A stretch of DNA of 64,000 nucleotides from Prinia subflava (Eukaryota > Chordata > Aves > Passeriformes > Cisticolidae), in contig NC_086247.1 in assembly GCF_021018805.1 (NCBI RefSeq), positions 1,999,501 through 2,063,500 on the forward strand, written 5' to 3'. The position numbers and the translations under genes were made by a program. The notes beneath the pieces were generated by a model. The model made no database searches and was not told the origin of the DNA. It worked only from the letters and a program-made list of their open reading frames with translations. Positions within the stretch are counted from its first letter, which is position 1. Every line of letters begins with the position of its first letter. Positions 23,431-36,405 of the stretch are shown here, piece after piece.

Positions 23431-25687
23431 ATGGAGAGAGCAGGTGGCAGCCTCAAAATGAGCAAAATAATTCACACAACAGAAAAAGAACAGTCTAGGA
23501 CATATTGGCTACACATTTACACATCTTCAAAAATTGATGAGACAAATTAATGTAAAAAAAAAAGTCAATCAGCTAAATACAGTGGCACCTTTTCCAACTC
23601 CAGAGGTGTCTGTAGGGTAGAGTAGCACCTCTCTGTCTTTCCCTCTCATCCTGTCACTGGATACTTGGGAGATGTTGTCCACTTTTTTTTCATCCTTTTT
23701 CACTGTGTTCCCCCTCTCATCCAAGAAAAGATGGAAATTCCTTATCCCTCCTTTTGTTGTTGTATTTATAGGAACATTGCTTTTATGTTCCAAGTCACTG
23801 CCAGAAAAATGAAATTGGTGTCTGCTGAGCACAAAAAATTGCCTCATTTTGTACCACTGTGAACACAGGTAAGTACAAAATGAGCCCAGATCAGGTTTGC
23901 TCCTGAAATTCTGTCTAGAAACAGCTGGAAAAAAGCATTGGCTTCCACGGTGACTCTCACCACAGCAATGCCTCGCAGTTCATGGGGAATCAAACACATC
24001 AGGAGAAAAAAAGGGGAGAGAATCTTACCAGACAAAAGTCTGTGAGTCACTTTATGCCTAACAAAAATTTAGGTTTTATAAAAAGAATAAATGTTTATCT
24101 CCCCATATATCAGGGGAAAAAAAATAAAGAAAAATATTGTAAATAAATGAAAGCCATAAAGATGCAAAAGGGAGGATAAAAAACAAGCGTGCATTTATAA
24201 AATAGAGGCATATCCCATAAACAGAAGTGAAGCAAAGTATAAAACCTTTTCAATAAAAACCTTGAACATCACAAGGCATCACCCTCCTCTAATTAGAAAC
24301 ACATCTTGTGTCTTTTAAACCAACAATCATGATCTAGGCATTAAACTTTTAGATTTTATTTTGCCTCACAGTGGCAGGTTGTATAATGCTTTGAAAATGA
24401 GCATATAAGTAAGGTTTATTATTATTTAAAACCCCCAAAATATGGATTGCAACATTTTAATTCCCTCTTTTTTTTTTTTTTTTTTTTTTTAATTAAACTG
24501 AACCAAGGCTGACAGCCTTTAGGAACTAATATATTTGTAAGGATGCACTCCAAAGAGCTGAAAGATCTACTACTATCCTCAAATAATCCTAAATCACAAC
24601 CCTTCCGTGCTAATGCATTTTGCTTCCCATTATCCCATATTTATTAAAGAGCTGTTTGTGTCATTTGTAGCCTCACTGAGTGTGTTATAGATGGTTTATT
24701 TAACAGTTATAAGTCATTAAAGTCAGGTTGAAGCTTCTCTTAAGGAAGATAATTACAGTGTAAAAGTGGAGCCCAAGGTCTGAATGGCTGAATAAGTTAA
24801 AGAACTTTGGATGCTGCTTTGCCTGTAGTGGTTGTGACCCCTCCATAATGTCTTATTTTGGTAATTCTGACCTCAAATCAAGAATAACTCCTGTGATATT
24901 TCAGTGATTTTTCCCCATGTTTAGCATCCAGCTGAGGTGGATGAGGAGAGTGCTACATGACACAGCAGATGTGTGTCATGAGAGGAAGAGAGGGTGACAT
25001 CTCATGGCTCTGCTGGTCCCTGGACAACATTTTCAGGGTGTTTTTCTAACCCTTGAAAGAATAAAACAGCTCCTGGAAATGCCTTGGGGCTTGATGCAGA
25101 GGAAGGAATCCTGGCTGCTTCTCTCTCTGGACATCAGTAGATCCACACAAATGGATGTGAAAATCCACACCATGGAGCCACAAATCCACCTGTTTCACCT
25201 CTGGAAATGAAATCATCCCTCTGGGGTGCTGACAGGTGCTGGTTTGTGGTGGCTGTCAGTGGACAATTCTCTTCTGAGAGAATATTTTAGAGGAAAAGAT
25301 CCATTTCTCAGACTCCCAACGCCTTACAGGGCTCAGCTGGTCCATGAAGGATTCTCTGCTGTAGCTGCTGACTCCAGGAACTCACTCTGCAAAGTTCACA
25401 GCTCCTAAAGTCCCTCACCTGAGCCATTGCCCAAGGGGTGGTGGCCATGTAGGAGTGTTCTTATTTCTGTGTGACTCCAGCCTTTGCTCTTCTCTAATGC
25501 AGAGAAATCCATCAGGTATTGCCCCTGTGGGCAATGGGAAAGGATCTCACCTGCAAAGAACTGGAATTTCTTTCTTGCTGCTTCCTGGTTATCCCTTGGT
25601 TTGTAGTTTGAAGCGTGAGGAGTTATTTCCTTTCTAAAAAAGTGAAATTTAATGAACCTCTCTTGCTTCCAACCCTGTTTTAACAGA
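23431..25687. other. AT-rich unique sequence, possible conserved noncoding DNA
   Basis: About 2.2 kb free of recognisable repeats. A T23 run lies at 24468-24490. The stretch about 24600-24780 is AT-rich and compact and could be a conserved element. No gene features. Confidence 0.4.
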
Positions 25688-25785
25688 GGATCAGAAAATG
25701 GTTTGGACTGTAAGGGACATTAAAGTCACCTAATTCCAACCTCCCCTGCCTTGGGCAGAGACACCTTCCACCAGCAGGTGAAAAG
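25688..25785 (-). mobile_element. CR1 3'-end fragment
   Basis: 'aatggtttggactgtaaggg' and 'ccttgggcagagacaccttc' define a short diverged tail. Confidence 0.75.
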
Positions 25786-26129
25786 ATGCTGAAGGCTCTT
25801 TGACCCAGCTGGAATACAATTTAAATTACCAGGAAAAAAACCTCATTGAGAATTGCAGGAATGCAGTTAAAGCCTCATCAGGTCCAAAGACAAAATGCCC
25901 TTGATTCCTGTTGGGACCTCTGTACCCTGCTTTCCTTTCCAGCTGCCCACTGGCAGATTTCTGCTGATTCTTTAAAACCAGGCTTCCTTCCAAGAGAGAA
26001 AGCTGTGGCAAGAGCTTTGCTCAGTAATAAGACCTGTAGGGACAGGGATTTTGATTATTTTTGTGTTGTTTAAATACAGGTTGCCCATAGTTACAAGCCA
26101 TCAGAATAAGTGACGTGTTGGAGACAGCC

Positions 26130-26130
<1 letters not shown>

Positions 26131-26160
<30 letters not shown>

Positions 26161-26218
26161 CAAAACAAAACAAAACAAAACAAAACAAAACAAAAACCAA
26201 ACCAAAACAAAACAAACC
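26131..26218. repeat. (CAAAA)n microsatellite with A/C-rich tail
   Basis: A dozen or so perfect CAAAA units, then imperfect CCAAA units. Opposite-strand frames over it are artefacts. Confidence 0.95.
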
Positions 26219-26605
26219 ACCTCCAAAAACCTAAAAACCAACAAAACAGTTTCATACTCTTTGTCCAGGGTTTTTATGTTTTGCTTTTCTTGGGGGCCAC
26301 AAAGTTCCCTTCTGCCACTGGGAGGAAAGAGAAAGAAAAGCCAAAAATCAACAGTGTTGTGGTCTCTGCCAGGTACAGAGCAAATGTGCAGGGAGGCAAA
26401 GAAAAGCAGATGCTGGCAGTGCCCAGAGGGCTGACCCTGCATTTCCCAGCATCTCCTGTTGCAAGAGGTTTCTCTGCTGGGTTCTTCCTTCTCCTGCTGC
26501 CCACCTGAACCCCAGGCTGGGAGTGTCACATAAAGGGATCACCCTCTTGTATCTCCAGTCCCCTGGGGCTCCATGTCTTACCAATCCAGTTATTTAAAGT
26601 GATAA
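26219..26605. other. Unique intergenic sequence
   Basis: Nothing recognised. Confidence 0.4.
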
Positions 26606-26885
26606 TAAAATAATAGGATTGTTTAGGCTGGAAAAATCCTCCAAGATTATCAAGCCCAACCATTAACCCAGCAGTGACAGATCCATCACCAAACCTTGTC
26701 CCCAGGTGCCACATCCACACGTTTTCTCAAACCCTCCAGGGATGGTGACACAACCACTTCCCTGGGCAGCCTCTTCCAGTTCTTGGCCACCCTTTGGGAG
26801 AACAATTTTTTCCCTGATATCCAATCCAAAATTCCTCTGACACACCCTGAGGCCGTTTCCTCTCATCCTGTAGTGTTTTGCCTCT
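26606..26885 (-). mobile_element. CR1 LINE fragment (older subfamily)
   Basis: 'aggattgtttaggctggaaa', 'tccaagattatcaagcccaa' and 'tgccacatccacacg' identify the subfamily with the 'atcaagtccaaccattaacc' block. Confidence 0.85.
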
Positions 26886-27010
26886 TTCCAAGGATTCAAG
26901 ATTTTAGTTGTGTTGAGATCCTATTCCAGCACTGGAATCTCTCCTCTGATAGCCAGGAGTCATCCTCCCATTTTCAGTCAAAATCTGTTTCTGGCCTAAA
27001 TATATACATA

Positions 27011-27043
<33 letters not shown>

Positions 27044-27805
27044 CTGTCTGTATTGACTTTCTACTGAAGTGCCTCTTCTCCCTCTATAATCAATGCTCCT
27101 GGTGCTCCTCCGTGTGATCACCTCATTTTAGTGATCTAAGCCAGGTCTGATCTTTTTTGTTTCTTCTTCAAGAGCTGAGCTCTTCATTCCCTTTGAGACC
27201 TTCAGTCACATTTTTCCTTATCCTCACGTTTATATTTTGTTCTTTCCTTGTTCTGGGATAATGTGGTGCACACGTTGCATTTATTTTATGGATTCCCCAG
27301 GAACAGGACTGTGTGCCACAGCTCCAAGAATTATTTCCACTAAGGAGCTACTCCTAATACATCCTCTCCCTCAATAGTGATTTGGATCCTGAATGCTTTA
27401 AACCATTGTCACCAGTATGGTTTGGCTGCAAAAATATAATTGATAGGACTGGAAGAGGATCTTTGTGGAAATCACACTTAGAGGAAAGAAACCAGCATTC
27501 AGAAACTGCACTTTTTCTAGTTTTTAATGATCTAATCAAAGACAAATTGCTCTTTGGCAGCTGCATGTGGAAACAAAGATTAAAAATGGACAAAGGTTAG
27601 AGAAATTAAAGAGGGGACACACCTACAGAGATGTTTTAATTTCTTCTAAAGTAAATGGGAGTGGAGCATCTAAATGACTTCATGGGTCTAAATGAATAAA
27701 TGGCTTTGGTCTGCACACTTTGAGAGGTTATTTTAAAAGGCATTTGCTCCCATTTTTGAAAGATCTTTTAAAGTTTATTAAAGCTGGAAACTGCCACAAG
27801 AAAGA
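26886..27805. other. Unique sequence with (TA)n/T-run
   Basis: (TA)n at 27001-27027 runs straight into a T17 run (27027-27043). Nothing else recognised. Confidence 0.5.
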
Positions 27806-27945
27806 TCACAAAATCACAAAATGGGTAAAGTTTGAAGGCACCACAGTGGGGTCATCTGGTTCCCCCTCCCTGCTCCAGCAGGGCCATCCCAGAGCACAAG
27901 CACAGGATTGTGTCCAGACAATTCTGGAATATCTCCAGTGAGGAA
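27806..27945 (-). mobile_element. CR1 LINE 3' fragment (third subfamily)
   Basis: 'ctccctgctccagcagggcc' and 'acaggattgtgtccagacaa' match the CR1 subfamily with 'cctgctcaagcagggtcacc'. Confidence 0.8.
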
Positions 27946-28989
27946 GAAAAAAAATAAATCAAAATGTAATATATCTGATGAGGGTGAGGGTAGGTGTTCA
28001 ATAGTTTTGAGGAGGAAAAGTTAATTAAAAGAGGGCATTCATTTGTTGTCAAAAATTAGCAGTAGTGTATGGAGCCTTTGAATCCCCCTAAGAAATCACT
28101 AATTTTGAGATTCCTTAGAATATGGAGACAGGATTATTAAAAGCACTGCATTGCAAAGAAGCAGTGCAGGAGATTTGAGGACACTGGCTCAGTCTTTTTC
28201 CATAGTTAATAAACAACAATCAAGGCCACAGTATTCAGTGGTGAAAACTCTGCTCTCTCCCCACTTAACATCCACAGACAGACCATTTCCTCCACGCTTT
28301 ATTGTTTTCCATATTTACACAAAAAACCACCCCAGAATTAGGCTCCATCTGCAGCTTGTGAGGCTGCAAAAGGCAAACAATTCCCCCCAGACTGAGAGCA
28401 ATAATAGGTTGTTCTCCATGCAAATTGGGCAAAGCAAATGGTGGGTAATTGGCTAAAAACGAGGCTCCCATGATCTCTGTTCCAAACTGTCATTTCAGAC
28501 AAACAAATGTATTTATTTGCGTGTGAGGAGTTCTGCCAGGGTACAGCTGGAGGAATCTGAATAGCTGGGGTGTTGATTCAGGCTGGGTCTGCACCCTGTG
28601 GGGTGGCTGGAGAATGGGGCATCAAAGAGAATTGGCTCCATAATTTTAGAGAACTGGGGAACATCCCTTGGGAGGCAGAAAGCTCCTGTGCTTGTAGATG
28701 TCTTCAGGAATGGTTACAGACAGGCTAACAGAACATCTGGTGACATGACCTGTCTCCGATGACAGAGCAAACACTTAAGGAAGTTACAGAGTTGTATTTC
28801 CCTCAGTATTCCCTCTTGGAGACTGACTTGGGACTTTCTTTGTTGTTGAGAGGCTCTGGGGCAATGGCTTTAAGTTGAAAAAAAGGATAAATTTAGATTG
28901 AATATATGTATCAGAAGAAACCCCTGTCACCTTCTGACCTGCAGAACCAGCAGGGGAAAAGCTTAGAGACAGAGGCTAAATGAGTTACA
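27946..28989. other. Unique intergenic sequence
   Basis: No gene or element recognised. Confidence 0.45.
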
Positions 28990-29206
28990 TGGAATCATGG
29001 CATGATTTTGGTTGGAAGGGATCTTAAAGATCATCTCATTCCACCCCCTTGTCATGGGAAGGGACAGCTCCCACTATCCCAGGTTGCTCCAAGCCATGTC
29101 CAACCTGGCCTTGGACACTTCCAGGGATGAGGCATCCACAACTTCTCTGGGCAATCTATCCCAGGGCCTCACAGGGAAGAATTTATTCCTGCTATCTAAT
29201 CATAAT
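28990..29206 (-). mobile_element. CR1 LINE 3' fragment
   Basis: 'tggaatcatggcatgatttt' through 'ggaagaatttattcctgcta'. 5'-truncated. Confidence 0.92.
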
Positions 29207-29787
29207 TGATAATCTAAATTATTCATAATCCAGCACTCTCTATTGCAATTCAGCCCTTCCTGGTCTCTCCTGATGAAGGCAGGCCCCAAAAGAGAGAGAA
29301 CTGGGGGAGCAAAGCCCAGTGATGAGGAACTGAGCATCAGATGAGAACCAGGTCCCCTCAGGAACGCACATCCTGACCACCCCCAGGGACACGGTGCTGT
29401 AAACACAGCAGGGCATTTATCATGCCATGGGCAAAGCAGGCAGGCCCCAATCTTAATTGGATCTAGGCTGACAAACCCTCTGGCAGCTCCTGGGGAACAA
29501 CGTGGGGGTGACTGGGGAACATGCAGGGAATGTGCTGCTGTGTTAGCAGCAGGCAGGGTGATCCATGAATCCCAAAATCCTCGTGGCAGGAGGAGGAGCC
29601 AGCTCAGGTTTAGAGCACTTGGTTTTGGGCAGGGCAGGGCAGTCACAGGCGTGGAGGGCTGCAGAGAGGGTGGAGCAGGTGGTGGAGTACAAAATGTGCC
29701 TTTTCCAGAGGTCTCTCACCTTGTTCTCATTCTGCTAGGGAACAGCCTAGAAAGGTTGTTCCAGCAGAATGAAAGCTCTTGGTTAAA
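29207..29787. other. Unique intergenic sequence
   Basis: Moderately GC-rich; no gene recognised. The minus frame at 29200-29646 has no family resemblance and is matched by a plus frame. Confidence 0.4.
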
Positions 29788-30049
29788 CACAGAATCATGG
29801 AATCACAGAGTTCTTAAGGTCAGAAAAGACCTCTGAGTCCATCAGGTCCAGTTGTCAAACTGCCATACCACATTGACCACTAAACCTTGTCCCCAAGTGC
29901 CACATCCACACTTCCAAGGCTGGTGACTCCACCACCTCCCTGTGCAGCTGTTCCTCTGCTTGACAACCCTTCCCTTGGAGAAAATTTTCCTTATTTCCAG
30001 TCTAAACCTCCCCTGTTGTAACTTGAGGCCAATCCCTCTTGCATTTGTT
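29788..30049 (-). mobile_element. CR1 LINE fragment (older subfamily)
   Basis: 'acagaatcatggaatcacag' with 'actaaaccttgtccccaagt'. It ends in 'catttgtta' exactly where another CR1 starts. Confidence 0.85.
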
Positions 30050-30347
30050 ACAGAATCACAGGATTAGGGTTGGAAAAGGTCATCCAGTTCAGCCCCCCTG
30101 CCCAAGGCAGGGTCACCTGGGGCAGGTGACACAGGAACACCCAGGTGGGTTTAAATGTCTCCGGAGAGGGAGAATCCATGACCTCCCTGGGCAGCTGTTC
30201 CAGTGCTCTGCCACCCTGCATGGAAAGAAATTCTTCCTTATATTGAGGTGGAACTCGTGTTTTAGTTTCTGGCCATTGCTCCTTGTCCTGTCTCAGGGCT
30301 CTGCTGACAAGAGTTTGGCACCATCCTCTTGGCATCCTCCTGACCTG
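30050..30347 (-). mobile_element. CR1 LINE 3' fragment abutting the previous one
   Basis: 'cagaatcacaggattagggt' and 'gcccccctgcccaaggcagg' mark a different subfamily from its left neighbour. It probably inserted into that copy's homologous region. Confidence 0.85.
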
Positions 30348-31384
30348 CAAGAAGAGAGCATTTATATTTATATATTTTTATATATATAAAAATTAAATTT
30401 TACACATATATATTTCCTTTTCTGCCAGAAACCAGGATCCAAATATTAAAGCTCTGCATGACCTTAATCGAGCACACAAGGTACTTTTGGGTTGGCATGG
30501 CACAATCAGGGCTAAAACATCCAAGGAAACTTTTCTGGTGGAGAAGTGCAAAGCCCAAAGATTCCTTTTAGACCCAGGACTGAAAAATAAAAGGTGTTTT
30601 GAATCGAGAGTGAGGAATAAAGAGTCCACTTTCTTAATCCCTGTGGTGAAGAATATCTCAGCAAGCAGCTCATGGAGATGCCCTGGACAGAAGCACCGAG
30701 ATAACAAGAAATGAAGGCTTATATGGGAGACAGTTTGATTTTCTGTCCTGCTAAGAGAGAGCATTTTTAATTCTCATTCTTCCCATACCTGTCTGTCATT
30801 TTACCCTTTTCAACCCATTCTCCCAGTGCTGGTTCCTGACAGCTCTGACCTTTTGTAGCAACTCAAGCACAGGAGGGTGGGCCTGACAGTGTGAAAAGAT
30901 AGAATCAGAGTTGGATTTAAGTGTAGGGATGGATCCTTAATACACAGCCATGTTTTGGTTTTTTAATAATCATATCTAATAAAATGAAATTAAAAGATAA
31001 CATGGATTAAATAAATATTTGAACAAGCAGTTAAATGAAATGTGTGCATGCATATATGTGAGTGTAGACAAAGTTTCGTGAAATAAAAAGCATTCACAAA
31101 AATAAATATTTAGGTAAAATAATGCAGACCCTGCCAGTGCAAATCAGAAATGTGTCAGAAAAACACAACTCCACTGACCCCTACCCCAGACCAGCTCCAG
31201 AGTTTTGAGCCTGCTCAAGTGATACAAGGATCATAACAGATTTCTGGTCCTAACTTTCAGAAATGGTATTTGTAGTTTTCATTCCTTTTTCCCTTCCTGT
31301 AATTCTGACACCTCTGCTCCTCAGTAAAGCTCCAGAACTCAGGCTATAGCATTACCTGCACTTTAACCTGTCCACCCAAGTGGC
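30348..31384. other. Unique sequence, AT-rich on the left
   Basis: An AT-rich tract at 30360-30415 includes a 20-bp perfect palindrome at 30374-30393. Nothing else recognised. Confidence 0.45.
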
Positions 31385-31612
31385 AAAAATAAAAAAACAA
31401 ACAAACAAAAAAAAAACAAACCCAAAAAAACCCCAAAAAACCCAAACTAAACCAAACTAAAACAAAACAAAACACCAAAAAAACCCAAAACCAAAACCAA
31501 ACAAACAAAAACCAAAAACCAAAAACCAACAACAAAACCAACACCAAAAAACCAAAAATCCAAAAAAAAACCCCAAACAAAACAAACCCACAAAGACCAC
31601 CAAAAAACCCCC
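31385..31612. repeat. A/C-rich low-complexity island
   Basis: About 220 bases almost without G or T on the plus strand, built of CAAAA, CCAAA and ACCAAAA units like the island at 18751-18987. Confidence 0.95.
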
Positions 31613-33095
31613 GCGTAATTGTGTTTTATATAATCACACCTAACATAAGTAATCAAATAAATGAGTTACTTGCACTGACCTCTCTCTTTGTCCCCATTGT
31701 GCTGTGAAGAATATCTGGGGTCCCTGGGGATTTTGTCCTTTGAAGACACAAGGAGCAATAAAATTTTATGCCCAAGGAGAATATTCTGCCTCAGCCTTTT
31801 GGCTGCTGGAAGTTCTGCAGTGCAAGAGAAGTGTCTCAGATTTTGGGGTTCCTAAAAAGGTGACATCTCTGTGAGGGTAACAGATCAACCTCAGCACCTC
31901 GAGGAGGTGAGGGACAGCAGCATTATCCATATGGAAAGAGCTATAATTAGGGCAGACCTAAAGATTTGGGAGCAATTCCCTGCTAAGGATGGATGTTAAA
32001 TCTTCACAGAAGCAGCAGGAGTTTTACAGAGAAGATGCAAATTAAAGCTGCGAGTCTGCTCCAAAATCCAGACCTGTCTGTCATCCAACCCTCAATACTT
32101 TGAAGTGTTTCTATGAGCCCCAGAAATCAGGATCCTGAAATTGGAGCTATTGGAGCTTCAGAACAGGGCCCTTTTCAGGAGTCAAAACCTTGTTTATGCA
32201 GGAGGAACCTTAAGATCAACAAATGTTTTGCAGTCTGTTCCACCAGCAATTATTGCTGATTTAGCCTCATCAACAGCCCGGCCCAAATGTGTATGGTCAT
32301 GGCTTGCAGCTGACTTAGGCCAGGATTAAATTCAGGCTTCATCATGGACAAATAATTTGATATTTCTTGTTACTGGTGTCAAGAAATTTGTGCAACAGAG
32401 AAGTTCTCCATTCCCCATTTAAAGCTGCTGCCAGCAGCAAGCCAGGAAGCTGAAATGACATTCTGAAGGTCTCAGACATTTCCTTGACCCAGGAACTCTC
32501 TAAAACATCTCTTATAACCAAATTTATCTTAGAATAAATAAGGGAAATCATGAAGATACCTAAGGGAATCATGAAGATGTTGGACAAACTTCTCTGGCTG
32601 GAGCCTGAGGCCTTCTGGAAAGCCTGATGGAAACATTTGTGAGGAAATGTGGCCACGGAGAACCACTTGTTTTCCAGGCAAACAGACACCAGGAAAAAAC
32701 ACTGGCATGAGGCTGTTTGCTGTGCCTGGTGAAGGTGATAAATCAGACAAGAGACAAAAGAATAACACAGGAATTTTGTCTCTTCTCATGCTGAGAAAAT
32801 GAGTCCAACCCAAACTCTCGGGGTGTTTAAATCCCAACATTCCCAGGATTAACTGTTCCCTTGCAAATCTTCAGTAAAGCAACCACATCATCCCTCCCCC
32901 TCTTCATTTTAAAGATCTTTTTTCCTCTGCAGCCGAGGGTGAAAAGTTGAGGGAAATTAAATTGCCAGAACATTGTTCTTTTATTTTATGGGAGAAGCTG
33001 CAGTGCTGAAGCTCCAGACAGAGCTGCTGAGTCACATCTCACAGGGCTGGAGCCTCCTCTCCTTTTTTTCCCCTGTAAAAAGGGTGGAGAAGGTG
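31613..33095. other. Unique intergenic sequence
   Basis: No gene or element recognised. Minus frames at 32342-32840 overlap one another in different frames. Confidence 0.4.
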
Positions 33096-33182
33096 CCCTG
33101 TTCCAGGCCAGGTTGGATGGAGGCCTGAGCAAGGAAATAGGAAAGAGATGTTTTTTAAGGTCCTTTCCAACACAGGATCCTG
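33096..33182 (+). mobile_element. CR1 3'-end fragment
   Basis: 'aggccaggttggatggaggc' followed by 'aaggtcctttccaacacagg'; an internal segment is missing. Confidence 0.65.
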
Positions 33183-33410
33183 TGGAACAAAGGAGGGGTG
33201 AGGAGAACTCCTGTCTTGGATATTGCAGTTATAAATCAAACCTGTCCTTGAAACCGCATCTAAAATTTTGATTATAAACATCAAAGCCAAAACTGCAGGC
33301 CCAAAACCTGGAGCTCTTTAAATGAAGAGTGGTTGAGCTCATTGAACTCATTGTTGAAGCCCAGATTTTTGCATAACTGAGCAGATCCAGGAGCAGAGGA
33401 TTCAGGACCA

Positions 33411-33745
33411 TAAATCACAGGATCAGGGAATGGTTTGGGTTGGGAGGGACCTCAAGGATCATCTCATCCCACCCCTCTGCCATGGGCAGGGACACCTCCC
33501 ACTGTCCCAGGCTGCTCCAAGCCCCATCCAACCTGGCCTTGGACACTTCCAGAGATGGGGCAGCCACAGCTTCTCTGGACAACCTGAGCCAGGGCCCCTC
33601 CACTCTCACGGGGAAGAATTTCTCCCTAACATCCAATCTAAATCAGGTCTTCTGCTTAAAACCATTCCCCCTTGTCCTGTCATTCCATGTCCTTGTCCAA
33701 AGTCCCTTTCCTGCTCTCTTGGAGCCTCTCTGAGGTCTTCATGGA
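33411..33745 (-). mobile_element. CR1 LINE 3' fragment
   Basis: A clean copy of the common subfamily with 'aatggtttgggttgggaggg', 'ctccaagccccatccaacct' and 'attcccccttgtcctgtcat'. Confidence 0.93.
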
Positions 33746-35577
33746 GCTTTTTCTAAGAGAAGAATTAAAATGTGGAAGGTGTCTCCTCACATTTTGAAAA
33801 TTTCTGGAGGCAGACAGAAATATCTGTGGATGCACAGCATCCTCTGCTAGGATGGATAGGGAGAAAAATCACTTTCTTCATGGACAGGAGCTCATTGAAC
33901 CAGGCTGTGAACTGGTTATGTGTGAGGTGTGAACTGTGAGACCTGGAGCAGCTACATCCCAAGAATCCCAACGTTGTTTTCATGCTGCAGAGCTGCAGGG
34001 ATAATGGGAATTATCCTTGCCTTTGTAATGGGATTTAATACATTAAGAAATCTCTCCTAAGTTCTATGTAAAAGCTAAAAGGGCACCAAAGACTGTGTGA
34101 GAATTGGGGTGGGGGACAGGTGCAGGTTGTAGAGATGAACTTAATTTAGAGACCAATTGAATCCAAAATTTCCACTGCTTTTTGAGCTGCTCATTCCCAT
34201 GTTCCAGGTAAAAAGGCCACTGAAAGCTCTCTATCCTCACCCTGTTTCAGCAGCCAGCAAAATAATGGAGAGACATGGGAACAGCCACCCATAAATATCA
34301 GAAATTAGAGCCAAGAATGGTGGCAGCAATGCCACTGGCTCCAATTCATCGTTCCCAGAGGATTATTCCAACAGCTTCTTGTACGACCTGGCTTCTCTTT
34401 GTGCAAATGACTCAGCCCAAGAGGACGTTTTAAATGACATTTATTATTTACATTTTTATAAAGCCTTTGGAGATTACTTCCCTTTCCCCTGTGCCCCCAA
34501 ATCTTTCTTTTCGTTTCTGCTCCAGCTTTCTCCCTGTGCTGTATCACCTCCGTGAGAGGCAGAGCTGAGGAATAAACAGTTTTGAGCACTGCAGGAGGAA
34601 AATAAATGCAATGCAACAGCTCATCTGTTGAAATTTTAGCTGTAACAGGGTGCACTAAAGTCTGCTCATTGTTTGTCAGGGAAGCAGCCTGTATTTCCAT
34701 GTAGAATTTCCCCCCAAAGGGCTTTGTAGTAAAGATGATTTAGCAGGCAGAGCTCTTCCCTTGTTCAGTCACGATGAAATCACATTTTGCTGTGTTTTCA
34801 TGGGAATGTAAGACCAAGTGTGCAGCCACAGTTTGCCTTTTTTTTTTTTTTTTGTCCTGCAGCTCACAATTCCTGTTGCTTTCCCACAGTTTTTTGTGTT
34901 TATTTTAGCCCTGTGGTGGCTGCTGTGAGGGGTAAGAGCACACAGATGAGGAGGAGCAAAATTATTTAAGAGTAACTCTCAATTAAAACTGAATGCAAAA
35001 TGGTTTTTTCCATGCTGTGAAGCACATTAATATCCTGCCTCCAAATCTTCCTGTCCTTTCCAGGGATTTCTGTGCATTTCATTGCTCTTGAGTGAGAAAA
35101 AACAAACTCCTCTTTGCTTGGAGAGTGCAGAAGCAACTTCAAGCAAACTTGAAGTCTTTGCTTGACCCAAGGAGGGGATTTTGGCCACGGCAAAAGTTCC
35201 TTGGAGTCCTTCAGGGAGATGAAAAGGAGCTTTCTTCCTTTCTTTCCTTATTTACAGGCACATGGGGATGCCCTTTGCTCCTGCAGAGCTCACCTGGCCA
35301 TCCAAGGAGATGTTCAGGCTCTGACATCTCCCTTATGAATCTTCCTGAACACTCCTGAAGAGCAGCTGAGATAACTCATAAAGGCAAAGGTGACCTCAGT
35401 GTCTGTGATGGATGAGGTAACTCCACATATCCCATATTTTAATAGGAAAGTCCCATGAAATTACTTGTCTGAGTACGTTCCTCATCCATAAAGAGTGGGA
35501 AATGTTATTTATAAAGTGTATAAAATAGTTAGTTTTCTCTGTATTGATGTCTGAGCTGATCAATTGATCCACAATCA
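33746..35577. other. Unique intergenic sequence
   Basis: A T16 run lies at 34838-34853. No gene or element recognised. Confidence 0.45.
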
Positions 35578-35725
35578 ATCATGGGATGGTTTGGGTTGGA
35601 AGGGACCTTAAAGATCATCCAGTTCCATCCCCTGGCACAGGCAGGGACACTTTCCACTATCCCAGGTTGCTCCAAGCCCTGCTCAGCCTGGTCTGGAACA
35701 TTTCCAGAGATGCAGCTTCCACATT
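35578..35725 (-). mobile_element. CR1 3'-end fragment
   Basis: 'tcatgggatggtttgggttg' to 'ggaacatttccagagatg'. Confidence 0.9.
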
Positions 35726-36149
35726 CACTCTCATTTTCAGGAATGCTTTGTGTGTCTGGGTATGATATGCAAAGACTACACATTTTTAAGGATAATTTAA
35801 TGCAAATCTGCAGCACCTTTTAGCCTAAGTGCTGATTAACTCTCCTACTTTGTTCTTTTTGCCCTCCCCTTATGGAAGATATTCAGGGTCAGGTTGTCAC
35901 GTTAGGACAATAAGAGAGAAAAGTTTTCATTTCCAGCTGCAAAAGAAAAGCAAAAGAAGGAGGTGAAGAATTCATGACAGACAGATTTGGAATTCCATCC
36001 CAAACCATTCTAGAGGTGAGGGCAGATTGCAGTGAGGAAAACCTGATCCCTTGACATCAGCAGGAATTGTGCTGTTAATTTTCCCCTGAGTTTGCACAGA
36101 CAGCTTTGGGATGTGATCAGAAAACTTTCTTCTTCCCACTCAGATTGAC
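35726..36149. other. Unique intergenic sequence
   Basis: Nothing recognised. Confidence 0.4.
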
Positions 36150-36405
36150 AGGACAAGGTGAAACGGCTCAAGCTGCACTGGGGCAGGATCACATTTGATA
36201 TTAGGAATAATTTCTTTACTGGAAGGGTGGTTAAACACCAGAACAGGCTGCCCAGGGAAGGAATGGAATCACCATCCCTGGAAGTGTTCAAAAACGAGTG
36301 GATGTGGCACGTGGTGATGGGGTTTAGTGGGCATGGGAATACTGGGTTAAAGGATGGCCTTGATGATCTCGGAGCCTTTTCCAGTCTTAATGATCTGTTG
36401 ATTTT
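36150..36405 (+). mobile_element. CR1 LINE 3' part (RLPREVV-type subfamily)
   Basis: 'tgatattaggaataatttct' and 'ccagaacaggctgcccaggg'. The plus frame at 36158-36640 begins as decayed CR1 ORF2 C-terminus (NNFFTGRVVKHQNRLPREG) and then runs on by chance. Confidence 0.85.

Noticed and set aside
30374..30393. 20-bp palindrome as a regulatory site
   Set aside because: Lies in an A/T-only tract where such palindromes arise readily.
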